64,000 nucleotides of DNA from JAVJSD01 sp040219575 (GCA_040219575.1 JAVJSD010000094.1:5943-69942); one strand, 5' to 3'. Positions 1-8,713 are shown, numbered from the stretch's first letter. The notes: generated from the sequence alone by a model not told the origin. Numbers and translations: made by a program.

Positions 1-69
1 GACGCAGACCGGTTTCGCCGGATGGGCATGCGTGACCGGCTCGGTATTCAGGTCCAGATGAAAGTCCAC
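1..69 (-). CDS. Partial CDS at the left edge (N-terminus of an unidentified protein)
   Basis: On the minus strand a GTG at 67-69, preceded in frame by a TGA, opens a frame that runs off the window. It reads VDFHLDLNTEPVTHAHPAKP and onward. An AGGA lies about 11 bases upstream. The wording resembles the start of CBS-domain or regulatory proteins, where a short helix precedes a Pro/Val-rich first strand, but only 23 codons are visible and no motif is complete. The frame is open and reads like protein, but the family call is only a guess. Confidence 0.35.
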   Translation of the reverse strand, partial: MDFHLDLNTEPVTHAHPAKPVCV

Positions 70-610
70 GGATCAACTTGTCCTTATACCACCAATGCAC
101 GCCTGAGCTTTTCCCGCCAAGGCGACCGCCGTTGACGCCTTCCCGCGGGCAGGTTGCGAGGGACGTCGGCTCCCACGCAACAAATCCACGGCCACTCTAC
201 AAATCGCCCACTCTACAAATCATCGTGTGGCAACGAGCCGGTTGGCCAACAATTCGGGAGAGACACCACCGACTAACAGGTCCGATCGCGGCGCAGACCG
301 TTGGTCCCGCACTACGCGACAAACTAACATCGCCGGATCGGACTGACAAGGTGATAGCGGTTAGGTCGACCTTAATTCTGCATGAGATTCGCCAGGCGGC
401 CCACCGTCAGCGCCGAATTCTCCCCACTCGGGCGGTGGGCCCACCGCGGGGCGAAGTCGATGTCCGGTTTGTCGTCCTCCTTGCCGGCTGTCGGCCGGTG
501 TTTTGATCGTCCGCCGGCTTGATCTTCCGCCGGCTTGACCGACCGCCGCTTGTCGCCGGCAAGGGCCTGCCAGCGTCATCCGTGGTCGGCCGACACCTGC
601 TGGAGGCCGT
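70..610. other. Intergenic region, no gene recognised
   Basis: Open frames here have no recognisable protein character. A 14-base direct repeat (CCACTCTACAAATC) occurs at about 192-205 and 208-221. A second small direct repeat (CCGCCGGCTTGA) occurs twice near 511-540. No tRNA, terminator or promoter could be supported. It probably holds the upstream region of the edge gene and the downstream region of egtD. Confidence 0.5.
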
Positions 611-1582
611 CTAATCGCGCACTTCGAAGTACACCACGGCGAAATAGCCGCGCTGGTCGGTCCAGGTGCGGCGGCGGACGAGGCCGGCTTGGGCCGCCTG
701 CTGACAGAACGACTCCAGGTCGTACTTGTGCGAGTATTCGGTGCAGATCGTCTCCCCTTCGGCCAGATCAAAAGCCTCGCCGCCGATTTCGACTCGTTGC
801 CGGCGGCGGCTGACGAGGTGCATCTCGACGCGGCCCGCAGCATGATTGTAGACCGCGCGGTGGCGGAATTGATCGATCGAGAGGTCCGCCTCCAATTCGC
901 GGTTGATGCGCCGCAACAGGTTGAGATTGAACTGTGCGGTGACGCCCTGGGCGTCGTTGTAGGCCGCCTCCAGCACGGCCGGATCCTTCTTCAAGTCAAC
1001 GCCCAGCAGCAGCCCGCCGTCGGGTCGGCAGAGCTTCGCAATCTGCTCGAGCAAGTCATCCACATCCGCTGGTTCGAGGTTGCCGATCGTGGAGCCCGGG
1101 AAGTACACCACGCGGTGGTGGTGCGGCACGACGTCGTCTGGCAACTCGAAGGGTTGCGTGAAGTCGGCGCAGACGGGATGCACGGCCAAACTGTCGTAGT
1201 CCGCCGAAATGGCGACGGCCGTCTGTTGCAGGTGGTCGCGCGAGATGTCGACCGGCACGTACGCGGCCGGCGCGTCGAGATGATCGAGCAGGATGCGGGT
1301 TTTGACGCCCGCCCCGCTGCCATATTCGACCAAGACGCAATCACTGCCCAGGACGCCGGCCATCTCGCCGCCAAAGGCGCGCATGATGTCGAGTTCGGTG
1401 CGGGTGGGATAGTACTCTTCAAGTTCGCAAATCTGCTCGAACAGTTCAGAGCCGCGTTGGTCGTAGAAGTACTTGCTTGGCAGGCGTTTTTGCGGCCTCG
1501 CCATGCCGGCGAGCACGTCGTCGCGGAAGGTATCGACGCTCGGCTCGAGGTCGAGAAGTGGTGGTCCGGGGTCGCGATCCAT
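611..1582 (-). CDS. egtD: L-histidine N(alpha)-methyltransferase EgtD
   Basis: Predicted to trimethylate histidine to hercynine with S-adenosylmethionine, the first step of ergothioneine synthesis, in the cytoplasm. The 323-residue product is the usual family length. Visible features are the N-terminal segment KYFYDQRGSELFEQI near residues 37-51, the SAM loop VEYGSGAGVKT near 85-95, and a DUF2260-type methyltransferase body with YFPGSTIGNLEP. The open frame extends 150 codons further upstream but that part overlaps egtB and is not protein-like, so the ATG at 1582 is chosen. It follows egtB by 59 bases on the same strand, which supports an egtB-egtD operon. Confidence 0.93.
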   Translation of the reverse strand: MDRDPGPPLLDLEPSVDTFRDDVLAGMARPQKRLPSKYFYDQRGSELFEQICELEEYYPTRTELDIMRAFGGEMAGVLGSDCVLVEYGSGAGVKTRILLDHLDAPAAYVPVDISRDHLQQTAVAISADYDSLAVHPVCADFTQPFELPDDVVPHHHRVVYFPGSTIGNLEPADVDDLLEQIAKLCRPDGGLLLGVDLKKDPAVLEAAYNDAQGVTAQFNLNLLRRINRELEADLSIDQFRHRAVYNHAAGRVEMHLVSRRRQRVEIGGEAFDLAEGETICTEYSHKYDLESFCQQAAQAGLVRRRTWTDQRGYFAVVYFEVRD

Positions 1583-1641
1583 GGCGGCTTCCTGGGCGGC
1601 GTGGGCGGGAGGGGGATTCAAAGAGACGCGTCGCCGATTGT

Positions 1642-2988
1642 TTAGGACGACAACTGCAAGTCCCGGGCCAGTCGGATTCCGGAGAACTGCCAGCGTGCAT
1701 CGGGGGGGAAGAAATTGCGGTAGGTGGGACGGATGTGCGTGCGCGAAGTCGCGCACGATCCGCCCCGCAGCACGTACTGGTTGCACATGAATTTGCCGTT
1801 GTACTCGCCTAGCGCGCCGACGGGAGGGCGATAGCCGGGATAGGCGGCGTAGGGGCTGGCGGTCCACTCCCACACGTCGCCGAACATCTGTCGCGGGCAG
1901 GTGAAACCGCCCTCTTCCCCGGCGGCCGTCGGGCGCAGGGCGCCGCTTTCCACGAAATTGCCGGTCTCGATCCGCCCGGGGTCGGCGGCATGCTCCCATT
2001 CCAACTCGCGAGGAAGCCGCGCCGCGGCCCAACGAGCGAAAGCGTCCGCTTCGAAGTAGCTCACATGGCAGACGGGCTGGTCGGCGTCGATCGGCTCAAG
2101 CCCGTTGAGCGTGAAGTGCAGCCATTGGCCGTCGCGCCGATGCCAGTACAAGGGTGATTCCCACGACTCGCTTTGTCGCTGGGCCCAACCCGCCGACAAC
2201 CACAGTTGCGGGCGACGATATCCGCCGTCTTCGACAAACGCCTGATACTGGCCATTGGTCACCAGTCGGTCGGCGAGCTCAAAATCGGCAAGAAACTGTT
2301 GGTGCCGCGGCCCTTCGTTATCGAAGGCGAACCCCTGACCGTCGTGTCCGAATTCGAACAGGCCCTCCTCATAGGAGTGCCAGTCGGAGATCTCACCAGG
2401 CGGTCGGCGCTGCGGTGACGGCGCCGGTTTGCCGTTTCCGCGGGTCGTTGCCGCTTCTCGCGAACGAAATACGGGGAACAGCGGATTGCAGGAGAGCACG
2501 TGCTTGATGTCGGTCAGCATCAACTCTTGATGTTGCTGCTCGTGATGCAGGCCGATCTCGAGAACGCGCAGAATCTCGGCCGCATTCTCACCGGGCGGAT
2601 CGCGGAGCAAAGCCGCCGTCTGTTCATCAACCGCCTGCCGGTACCGGTGGACCTGCCGCACCGTGGGACGCGACAGAAGCCCTCGCTGTGCGCGGGGAAA
2701 CTGTGGACCGACGGTGTTGTAGTAGGAATTGAACAGCACCTCGTAGGCGCTGTCGTAGGGTTTGTATCCCGTCGCGAAGCGGCGCAGCAGGAAGGTTTCG
2801 AAGAACCACGTCGTGTGCGCCAGGTGCCAGCGCGTGGGACTGACGTCGGGCATCGACTGCACGACGCAGTCCTCCACCTCGAGGGTCGCGCAGAGCGATT
2901 CCGTGAAATCGCGAACTTGCCGGTAGCGCGACGCCGCGTCGCCCGCACGTTCGACGCCGATCACGTCTGCGGCAGTATTTGTGCTCAT
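1642..2988 (-). CDS. egtB: Ergothioneine biosynthesis sulfoxide synthase EgtB
   Basis: Predicted non-haem iron enzyme that couples hercynine with a thiol donor (gamma-glutamylcysteine or cysteine) and oxygen to form the sulfoxide intermediate. The N-terminal DinB-like domain carries WHLAHTTWFFE near residue 55 and the iron-ligand stretch LHHEQQHQE near 150 (HxxxHxE). The C-terminal half is a formylglycine-generating-enzyme-like domain with RLPRELEWEHAA, DVWEWTASPY and a terminal VLRGGS...GIRLARD block. An alternative ATG lies 9 bases upstream at 2997; neither start has a strong ribosome site. Located directly upstream of egtD. No egtA, egtC or egtE is visible, so the thiol donor and the lyase are unknown. 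Confidence 0.93.
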   Translation of the reverse strand: MSTNTAADVIGVERAGDAASRYRQVRDFTESLCATLEVEDCVVQSMPDVSPTRWHLAHTTWFFETFLLRRFATGYKPYDSAYEVLFNSYYNTVGPQFPRAQRGLLSRPTVRQVHRYRQAVDEQTAALLRDPPGENAAEILRVLEIGLHHEQQHQELMLTDIKHVLSCNPLFPVFRSREAATTRGNGKPAPSPQRRPPGEISDWHSYEEGLFEFGHDGQGFAFDNEGPRHQQFLADFELADRLVTNGQYQAFVEDGGYRRPQLWLSAGWAQRQSESWESPLYWHRRDGQWLHFTLNGLEPIDADQPVCHVSYFEADAFARWAAARLPRELEWEHAADPGRIETGNFVESGALRPTAAGEEGGFTCPRQMFGDVWEWTASPYAAYPGYRPPVGALGEYNGKFMCNQYVLRGGSCATSRTHIRPTYRNFFPPDARWQFSGIRLARDLQLSS

Positions 2989-3101
2989 CAGAAGCATTCA
3001 CGTCGAAGGATCGCGCTTTTGCCGCATGCCCGCACCGTGGATTGTAGCGCGTCGTCAATCCCGGCATGACGTCTCACGAGTTGAGAATCGAGGCGCCGTG
3101 A

Positions 3102-3137
3102 GCCCCCGGAATCGCTCACCCGGAATCGCCCGGGGGC
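3102..3137. other. GC-rich inverted repeat in the egtB-yidD gap
   Basis: GCCCCCGG (3102-3109) pairs with CCGGGGGC (3130-3137) around a 20-base loop, in the 423-base gap between egtB and yidD. There is no T-run on either strand, so it may be a terminator or a simple palindrome. The rest of the gap (2998-3379) shows no gene. Confidence 0.35.
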
Positions 3138-3379
3138 GGCAGGCGGCCCGGCGGAAATGCGCCACAGCGCACGACTTCCGTTTCGCATTCCTCGTGCGGA
3201 GTTTCCTGTTTTTCGAATGGCGAGCCGCAAGATAAAGGTGCTTACCGATGGGGTCAACCCACAGAGCCTCTTCGAGACCTGCTCCTCGCTGTGCCCCGGT
3301 TTCGATGTTCCGCCGACGCGCGGGGTTACAGCCAAATCTGGATGCTGCCGCGGGCGGCATGCGGGTCCGCCGTGCTGGG

Positions 3380-3414
3380 CGGGAATGTATGGCAGCATAC
3401 AATACGGAATCCCG
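3380..3414 (-). terminator. Possible hairpin terminator after yidD
   Basis: Immediately downstream of the yidD stop, TGTATG-GCAG-CATACA (3386-3401) forms a hairpin nested inside CGGGA (3380-3384) and TCCCG (3410-3414). It is correctly placed to end the rnpA-yidD transcript. No clear U-tract follows, so the call rests on position and symmetry only. Confidence 0.4.
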
Positions 3415-3420
3415 TGCGGT

Positions 3421-3660
3421 TCACGGAGGATCGTACCCGCCGGGATGAAAGGGATGGCAGCGGCAGATACGCAGCGCGCCCCGGATCGAACCGCGCACGG
3501 CGCCGTACTTCTTCACCGCCCCGATGAAGTAATGGCTGCAGGTGGGCGTGAACCGGCACTGGCGACCGAAAATCGGGCTGAGGAAGATCTGATACAGCCG
3601 GACCAGGACGATCAGCGTCCAACTCGGCAGTCCGACGATCGCGGCCCACAAGAATCTCAC
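3421..3660 (-). CDS. yidD: Membrane protein insertion efficiency factor YidD
   Basis: A 79-residue protein that matches the YidD family: an N-terminal hydrophobic amphipathic segment, then LYQIFLSPIFGRQCRF, CRFTPTCSHY with the conserved cysteines, and the C-terminal CRCHPFHPGG signature. YidD sits at the inner face of the cytoplasmic membrane and assists YidC-mediated insertion. The GTG at 3660 overlaps the rnpA TGA in a GTGA, which suggests translational coupling and decides the start. A longer frame upstream is a shadow of rnpA. Neither yidC nor rpmH, the usual neighbours, is adjacent. Confidence 0.93.
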   Translation of the reverse strand: MRFLWAAIVGLPSWTLIVLVRLYQIFLSPIFGRQCRFTPTCSHYFIGAVKKYGAVRGSIRGALRICRCHPFHPGGYDPP

Positions 3661-4031
3661 GTTGGCTCTCGCGGCGTGTTGCGTTGAATCTTGTTCGCCA
3701 CGCGACGGGCGAGCCCGGGCAGCGACGTGGAAATCGAGGCGAAGTCGGGCTCGGCGCCGCGTTTGGGCCGGAGCACGTAGTCGATGCCCGGCGGAAGGTC
3801 CTGCCGACCGAGGCGAAACGCCTCCCGCAGGCGCCGCTTCCAGCGGTTGCGGACGACGGCGTTGCCGACCTTTCGCGACACCGACAATCCCAGCCGCGGG
3901 TAGGGCAGTCCGTTGGCGCAGGCGTTGAGGACCAGCGTGTCGTCGGCCGCGTAGACCCGACTGCGATAAACGCGATCGAAGTCGGCCTGACGACGAATGC
4001 GGCATTTGGCTGAGAATCTTTGGTCGGCCAT
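3657..4031 (-). CDS. rnpA: Ribonuclease P protein component
   Basis: Protein subunit of RNase P, which removes 5-prime leaders from pre-tRNAs. The 124-residue product from the ATG at 4031 has the family's usual length and carries the basic signature NAVVRNRWKRRLREAFR near residues 54-70, preceded by RLGLSVSRKVG. An in-frame ATG at 4079 would add 16 residues (MGVENDW...) with no family support. The last base pairs overlap the yidD start. The canonical rpmH was searched for by eye on the minus strand at 4032-4320 and not found. Confidence 0.92.
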   Translation of the reverse strand: MADQRFSAKCRIRRQADFDRVYRSRVYAADDTLVLNACANGLPYPRLGLSVSRKVGNAVVRNRWKRRLREAFRLGRQDLPPGIDYVLRPKRGAEPDFASISTSLPGLARRVANKIQRNTPREPT

Positions 4032-4321
4032 CGGCTCTCGTTCGATGGAATCGGTGCGCCAATCGTTTTCTACACCCATCATAGCCGTCCCGCGCGGAAT
4101 ATCGGCAGACCCCGTGCGGAAGGCCGGGCGCGTCCTCGCTGGCGCAAGCGGCATGAGCGTCGTGTTCGCTCCTCGGCCCGAGTCCATCCGTCCAGAGTCT
4201 GTCCGCCCAGAGTCCGCCGATAGGCCGTGACAGTGGGCCAGTTTGAACGACACGTAAGGCCACAACGACACGTCCGCGTTGAGCAGTGGGATGCTTTTGG
4301 AGGAAAGGCGATTTGTGAATG

Positions 4322-4600
4322 AGGGCCGTTCACGGTCCTTTTCCGCCGCAGGCGGTGTTAGGCCCGGCGTTCACGCCGGGCTTGCGAGTCGCCGGCGCTT
4401 TTCCGCCTCAGGGCCGTTCACGGCCCTTACCCGGTCATTCGGGCTTCAGCCCTTCGAGCGAGGCAGGGTGCTGCCTGTCACCAAGGGCTGAAGCCAGAGA
4501 TGCGAGAAGGACCGTAAACGGCCCTGTGGCCCAATGGTCTCGCATCGCTTCACCCCGGCGTAAACGCCGGGGCTAACACCGCCTGCGGCGGAGAAGGCGA
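4322..4600. repeat. Mosaic of nested palindromes forming a large inverted repeat
   Basis: An imperfect inverted repeat of about 52 bases has arms at 4337-4387 and 4545-4597, sharing CCGCCGCAGGCGGTGTTAG and a CCGGCGTTCACGCCGG-type core. Between them lie smaller palindromes: GGGCCGTTCACGGCCC near 4411 and GGCTTCAGCCCTT / AAGGGCTGAAGCC (4442-4454 and 4483-4495). No coding sequence is supported from 4032 to 4815; the flanks 4080-4321 and 4601-4815 hold nothing else recognisable. This looks like an intergenic repeat island between the divergent halves of the rnpA and esterase neighbourhoods. Confidence 0.8.
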
Positions 4601-4815
4601 TAAACCGCCTTCGCTGCAGCCCGATTCATGCGGCGGTCGCCTGACTGGCCCAGCGACGCTATCTCCAGAACAGGACCGAACGAGTCACTGAAACTGGCCA
4701 CTACTCACTGGGGTAGATCGTTGACAAAGCTGTACGACGTACGCCCTTCCTTGTGGACATCCTTGTCCGTCGATTTCTTAGGACGTATTCGCCCGGCCGA
4801 TGCCGGCGAAATCTG

Positions 4816-5649
4816 CTACGGAGCGGCGGCCTGCGCCGGCTTCAGATGCTCCCCCAGGAAGTCGGTCATCTGCTTGCCAGAGCGTTGATAGTACAGCCCC
4901 AGGTTGTGGGGTGTGTCTTCCAGCACCACGACTTGGCTGGGAATGGCGTGGGCCGATAGCTTCTCGACCAACGACGCGTAGGCGTCGGGGCGATCTTGAT
5001 CGCCATTGATCAGCAGCGTGGCGTAGGCGTTGGCCTTGAGCGCCTTGGCGTCGCGGTCGACGGCGGCCAGCAGCGTTTCGGAATCACGCCACATGCCGCC
5101 GCCCCAACTTGCCGCGGCGCAGAACAATTCGGGATGCAGCAGCGAGAGCCGCACCGAGCCGGCGCCTCCCATCGAGAAGCCGGCGACGACCCGCGAGCCG
5201 GCCTCTGCTTTGGTCGGGTAGCTCTTGTCGATCAGCGGAATCAGTTCGTCGACAATCATCGTCTCCACTTCGCCGCGATAGCCGCTCCGGCCTCCGTTGG
5301 GGAACACGCAGATCACCGGCGGCATGACGCCTCGTTTCACGGCCGATCGTACGAGCGACGAGAAGCCGCCCGCGTCGGCGCTCTCGTTGCCGCCCATGCC
5401 GTGCAGGAAGTAGATCACCCCGTAGCGCGTCGCGCCGCTGTCGTCGAAGTCTTCCGGCTTCCAGACGACGTAACCCACGTCGCGCCCCAGCGCCTTGCTG
5501 GGCAGCACATGGTGCGACAGTCCGGGCGACTCTGGCAACTTGGAGTTGACCCACGACACCTCGCGCCGCGGCCGCTCCTGGGCGATGGCGGAGGAAATCG
5601 CAACACCCAGTGCGAGGACGCCGAGGAAGACCTGCAATGTTCGATTCAT
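4816..5649 (-). CDS. Secreted putative esterase (esterase D / feruloyl esterase-like alpha/beta hydrolase)
   Basis: A 277-residue exported hydrolase of the putative esterase family (PF00756 type). MNRTLQVFLGVLALGVAISS and the following AIAQ form a Sec signal peptide. The oxyanion region is YFLHGMGGNES; the nucleophile elbow is GFSMGGAGS, the acid is probably in GDQDRPDAY, and the histidine is in DTPHNLG near the C-terminus. The substrate is probably an acyl or feruloyl ester on a polysaccharide, but the sequence does not decide it. ATG at 5649 is chosen because it places the signal peptide at the N-terminus; longer starts add a shadow segment. Confidence 0.82.
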   Translation of the reverse strand: MNRTLQVFLGVLALGVAISSAIAQERPRREVSWVNSKLPESPGLSHHVLPSKALGRDVGYVVWKPEDFDDSGATRYGVIYFLHGMGGNESADAGGFSSLVRSAVKRGVMPPVICVFPNGGRSGYRGEVETMIVDELIPLIDKSYPTKAEAGSRVVAGFSMGGAGSVRLSLLHPELFCAAASWGGGMWRDSETLLAAVDRDAKALKANAYATLLINGDQDRPDAYASLVEKLSAHAIPSQVVVLEDTPHNLGLYYQRSGKQMTDFLGEHLKPAQAAAP

Positions 5650-5715
5650 TCGACGCACCCTGGATAAATGGATCGGGACATTCATGGATCGGCGCATTCA
5701 TGGAGCGTTGCATTC

Positions 5716-5739
5716 GTAGCCGACGCGGCCAGCGTCGGC
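5716..5739 (+). repeat. REP-like palindrome, GTAG foot (CCGACGC family)
   Basis: GTAG at 5716-5719 leads into CCGACGCGGCCAGCGTCGG, an almost perfect hairpin, in the gap upstream of the esterase. Related copies lie near 13335, 26838 and 28209. The GTAG foot plus hairpin matches the architecture known for REP sequences. Confidence 0.65.
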
Positions 5740-5795
5740 GGGAGATTCCGCCTGTGTCTCCTAGGTTCGGGTTATAACCCGCCGCCACGGTCCAT

Positions 5796-6770
5796 TCAAA
5801 TGTAGCCGTGTTTCTGGAACCACTCCCAGGCGTCGCGGGCGGCTTGCTCCACGCTGCCGTAAGTGTAGCCGAGCTCCGACTCTGCTTTGGCGCTGCTGTA
5901 ATAGTGCAGTTGGCCCGACATCCGCGTGGCGGCGGAGTTGACGTTCCCCTCCTTGCCGGTCAATCGCGTCCACATGTCGCCCCAGGCGCCGCCGATCCAG
6001 CCCATGCCGTTGGTCATTCGAAAGAACGGGCGGCTCGTGTTGGTGATGTCGGCGAAGATCTGCCACAGGTCGAGGTAGCGCAGGTTGTGCCCTCCGAGGA
6101 TGTAGCGCTGGCCGCTGCGGCCCTTCTCCAGGGCGGACAGAATGCCGGCGGCCACATCGCGCACATCGCACACGGCCACCCCGCCCCGGGGAGCGAAAGG
6201 CGTGAACTTGCGGGCTACCTCGAGCAGCATTTCGCCGGAAGAAGGTTTCCAGTCCCACGGCCCCAGCATGTAGCCGGGGTTGACGATCACTCCCTGGAGT
6301 CCTTGTTGCACTTCATCGAGAACCAGCAACTCGGCCGCCTGTTTGGTGACGACATACGGGCAAGGGACGTTGTGCTGCAAGGGCGTCTGCTCGTCGGCCG
6401 GCGTTCCGTCTCGCAGCACCGCCAGGGAGTTCACGCTCGAGACGAACACCATCCGGATGCCGGCCTCGCGGGCCAAGCGGGCGAGGTTGGCGGTGCCTTC
6501 GACGTTGATCGCCCGGGCTTCTTCCAATCGCGTCCAGCCGATCTTCACCAGTCCGGCGCTGTGCACGATTCCCGCGGCGCCTTGGCAGGCGCGACGCATT
6601 GCTTCGGCGTCGCGTATGTCTCCGATCACTCGTTCGACGTCCAATCCTTCCAGGGGACGTTCGTCGGTCCCCTCGCGCACCAGCACGCGCACGGCCTGCC
6701 CGCGCTCCAGCAAGAGTCGCACGACGTTGTTGCCGACGAGGCCGGTAACGCCCGTGACGAGGATGCTCAT
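5796..6770 (-). CDS. NAD(P)-dependent epimerase/dehydratase (extended SDR, HpnA-like)
   Basis: A 324-residue extended short-chain dehydrogenase/reductase. The dinucleotide-binding motif is GVTGLVGNNV near residues 7-16, a central VSSVNS strand supplies the serine, and YVVTKQ near 140-145 is the catalytic YxxxK. The overall layout (VIGDIRDAEAM, SAGLVKIG, VNPGYMLGPWDWKPS) resembles HpnA-type sugar epimerases and dihydroflavonol reductases, so the substrate could be a nucleotide sugar or another hydroxy/keto compound. No hopanoid genes are visible nearby to favour HpnA. An AAGGAG about 11 bases upstream supports the ATG at 6770. Confidence 0.85.
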   Translation of the reverse strand: MSILVTGVTGLVGNNVVRLLLERGQAVRVLVREGTDERPLEGLDVERVIGDIRDAEAMRRACQGAAGIVHSAGLVKIGWTRLEEARAINVEGTANLARLAREAGIRMVFVSSVNSLAVLRDGTPADEQTPLQHNVPCPYVVTKQAAELLVLDEVQQGLQGVIVNPGYMLGPWDWKPSSGEMLLEVARKFTPFAPRGGVAVCDVRDVAAGILSALEKGRSGQRYILGGHNLRYLDLWQIFADITNTSRPFFRMTNGMGWIGGAWGDMWTRLTGKEGNVNSAATRMSGQLHYYSSAKAESELGYTYGSVEQAARDAWEWFQKHGYI

Positions 6771-6872
6771 GGTCGTCGAATGCTCCTTCTCTCAGCGCTT
6801 CGCATCCTGAACCGCGGAACGTGTCTCCGCGCCTCGCGGCGGCGTCCGGCGAATCCCAAAGAGCGTTTCTCC

Positions 6873-6940
6873 GTAGCGGAAGTCGTGAGACTTCCGATGG
6901 CTCGCGCGCCGGTGCTCGGAAGTCTCACGACTTCCGCTAC
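6873..6940. repeat. BIME-like pair of REP hairpins, GTAG...CTAC (GGAAGTC family)
   Basis: GTAG plus CGGAAGTC-GTGA-GACTTCCG (6873-6896) is followed by its exact inverted copy (6917-6940) ending CTAC, a perfect 24-bp inverted repeat. It lies just downstream of glyS on the minus strand and may also act as a terminator. Related units are at 20018, 25749, 25798, 60962 and 61044. Confidence 0.85.
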
Positions 6941-6947
6941 AGAAATT

Positions 6948-8558
6948 TCAGCTCAGACGTTTGCGGATTTCGTCCACGACGTCGTCGACCTTCACCCGCC
7001 ATTGCTCCAGTGAGTCGCGATCGCGGATGGTGACGGTCTTGTCGGTGAGCGTGTCGCCGTCGACGGTTATGCAGTACGGCGTGCCCGCCTCGTCCTGGCG
7101 GCGGTAACGCCGGCCGACGGCGCCTTTTTCGTCGTAGAAGACGTTGGCGTGCGGCTTCAAGGCGCGATAGATCTCCTGGGCGACCTCGGGCATGCCGTCC
7201 TTCTTCACCAGCGGAAAGACCGCCGCCTTGATCGGCGCCAGCCGCGGATGCAGCTTGAGCACCGTGCGGGTCTGCATCTTGCCGTTCTCGTCGGGGGCCT
7301 CGTCCTCGGTGTAGGCCTCGCAGAGGAAGGCCAGCGTGGCCCGATCGGCGCCGGCCGAGGGTTCGATGACGTGGGGCGTGTACCGCTCGCCGCTTAGATC
7401 GTCGCGATAGGTCAGGTCCTTGCCGCTGCCGCGCCATCGCGGCTTGCCGTGTTCGTCCTTTTCCAATTCGAGCGGATTGGTGCTGGGATCGAGCTTGCCT
7501 TCCATATGGCTGCGGAGGTCGAAGTCGCCGCGATGCGCGATGCCCTCCAATTCGCCGTACTCACCGGCCGGCAAGAACGGAAACGCATACTCGATGTCGG
7601 CGGTGCCGGTCGAGTAGTGGCTCAGCTCGTCGGGATCGTGTTCGCGAAGCTGCAGCCGCTCGCCGGCCAGACCCAAGTCGGTGTACCACTTCATCCGACG
7701 GTCGCGCCAGTACTGGTACCACTCGCGCGACGTGTTGGGATGGCAGAAGAACTCGATCTCCATCTGCTCGAACTCGCGCGAGCGGAAGGTGAAGTTGCGG
7801 GGCGTGATCTCGTTGCGGAAGCTCTTGCCCATCTGGGCGATGCCGAATGGAATCCGCACGCGCGTGCTGTCGCAGACGTTCTTGAAGTTGACGAAGATGC
7901 CCTGCGCCGTCTCTGGCCGCAGGAAAGCTGCGTCCTTTTCACTGTCGCCCAAAGCGCCCACGATCGTCTTGAACATCAGGTTGAAGTCGCGGGGCGCCGT
8001 GAGCGTGCCGAGCTGCTTCGCATCGGGAGCTAACGCCTGGCTCATGTCGTCGATCGAGGGGAGATCGACAAAGTCGCCGTCCCACGTCATCTGATCCGCA
8101 TCCTTGGCCCGCAGCTTGAAGAATTTCTGCGCCCGGGCTTGCGTGTCGGCCTCTTCTTCTTCGGTCTCGGCCACGGTGGTCACGAAGATTCGCTGGCCCT
8201 TGGCCTCGCACCAGCGACCGCGGACCTGGTCCCACCGGTAGCGTTTCTTCGACTCCGTGCAGTCGACCATCTTGTCGACGAACAGGTCGTAGTGGCCCGA
8301 GCACTTCCAGACCTGCGGGTGCATGATGATCGTGCAGTCGAGGCCGGTCATCTCGTAGGCCTCGGGGGCGCCCGGCGGGGCGGCGAGGTCGTCGTGGCCG
8401 GTGACCATGTCCCGCCACCAGGCCTCTTTCACGTTTCGCTTCAGTTCGACGCCCAGCGGGCCGTAGTCCCAGAAGCCGTTCAGGCCGCCGTAGATTTCGC
8501 TCGACTGAAACAGGAAGCCGCGCCGTTTGCAGAGAGAAACGAGTTTTTCCATTTCCAT
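6948..8558 (-). CDS. glyS: Glycine--tRNA ligase (single-chain dimeric type)
   Basis: Charges tRNA-Gly with glycine. The 536-residue product is the alpha2-type class II enzyme. It starts MEMEKLVSLCKRRGFLFQSS and continues SEIYGGLNGFWDYGPLG (family N-terminus). Motif 2 is in GKSFRNEITPRNFTFRSREF, with EMEIEFF after it. Motif 3 is GADRATLAFLCEAY. The C-terminal anticodon-binding domain includes LHPRLAPIKAAVFPL. An acidic insertion (AETEEEEADTQARAQ) lies near residues 130-145. The frame is open 90 codons further upstream, but that part is repeat-rich and unlike the family, so the ATG at 8558 is used. Confidence 0.95.
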   Translation of the reverse strand: MEMEKLVSLCKRRGFLFQSSEIYGGLNGFWDYGPLGVELKRNVKEAWWRDMVTGHDDLAAPPGAPEAYEMTGLDCTIIMHPQVWKCSGHYDLFVDKMVDCTESKKRYRWDQVRGRWCEAKGQRIFVTTVAETEEEEADTQARAQKFFKLRAKDADQMTWDGDFVDLPSIDDMSQALAPDAKQLGTLTAPRDFNLMFKTIVGALGDSEKDAAFLRPETAQGIFVNFKNVCDSTRVRIPFGIAQMGKSFRNEITPRNFTFRSREFEQMEIEFFCHPNTSREWYQYWRDRRMKWYTDLGLAGERLQLREHDPDELSHYSTGTADIEYAFPFLPAGEYGELEGIAHRGDFDLRSHMEGKLDPSTNPLELEKDEHGKPRWRGSGKDLTYRDDLSGERYTPHVIEPSAGADRATLAFLCEAYTEDEAPDENGKMQTRTVLKLHPRLAPIKAAVFPLVKKDGMPEVAQEIYRALKPHANVFYDEKGAVGRRYRRQDEAGTPYCITVDGDTLTDKTVTIRDRDSLEQWRVKVDDVVDEIRKRLS

Positions 8559-8713
8559 GGGTGAGTCGTCCCGTCGTAACTCGTTGGTTGATCGTACTTT
8601 GCCGCCCAGGGCCCGATTTTCTGGAGGTCGCAAGTCGCCAATTGTAGCCGAAACCGCGCCGCCAACCGAAGTGGGCTTTGACGCCCTCGAGCCATAGGTC
8701 GAGCGCTGCAACC

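Noticed and set aside
3062..3402. Minus-strand frame of about 115 codons between egtB and yidD
   Set aside because: No family resemblance or ribosome site, and the region contains hairpins; treated as intergenic.
4032..4320. Search for rpmH upstream of rnpA on the minus strand
   Set aside because: None of the three frames shows the KRTxQPS or GFRxRM patterns of ribosomal protein L34.
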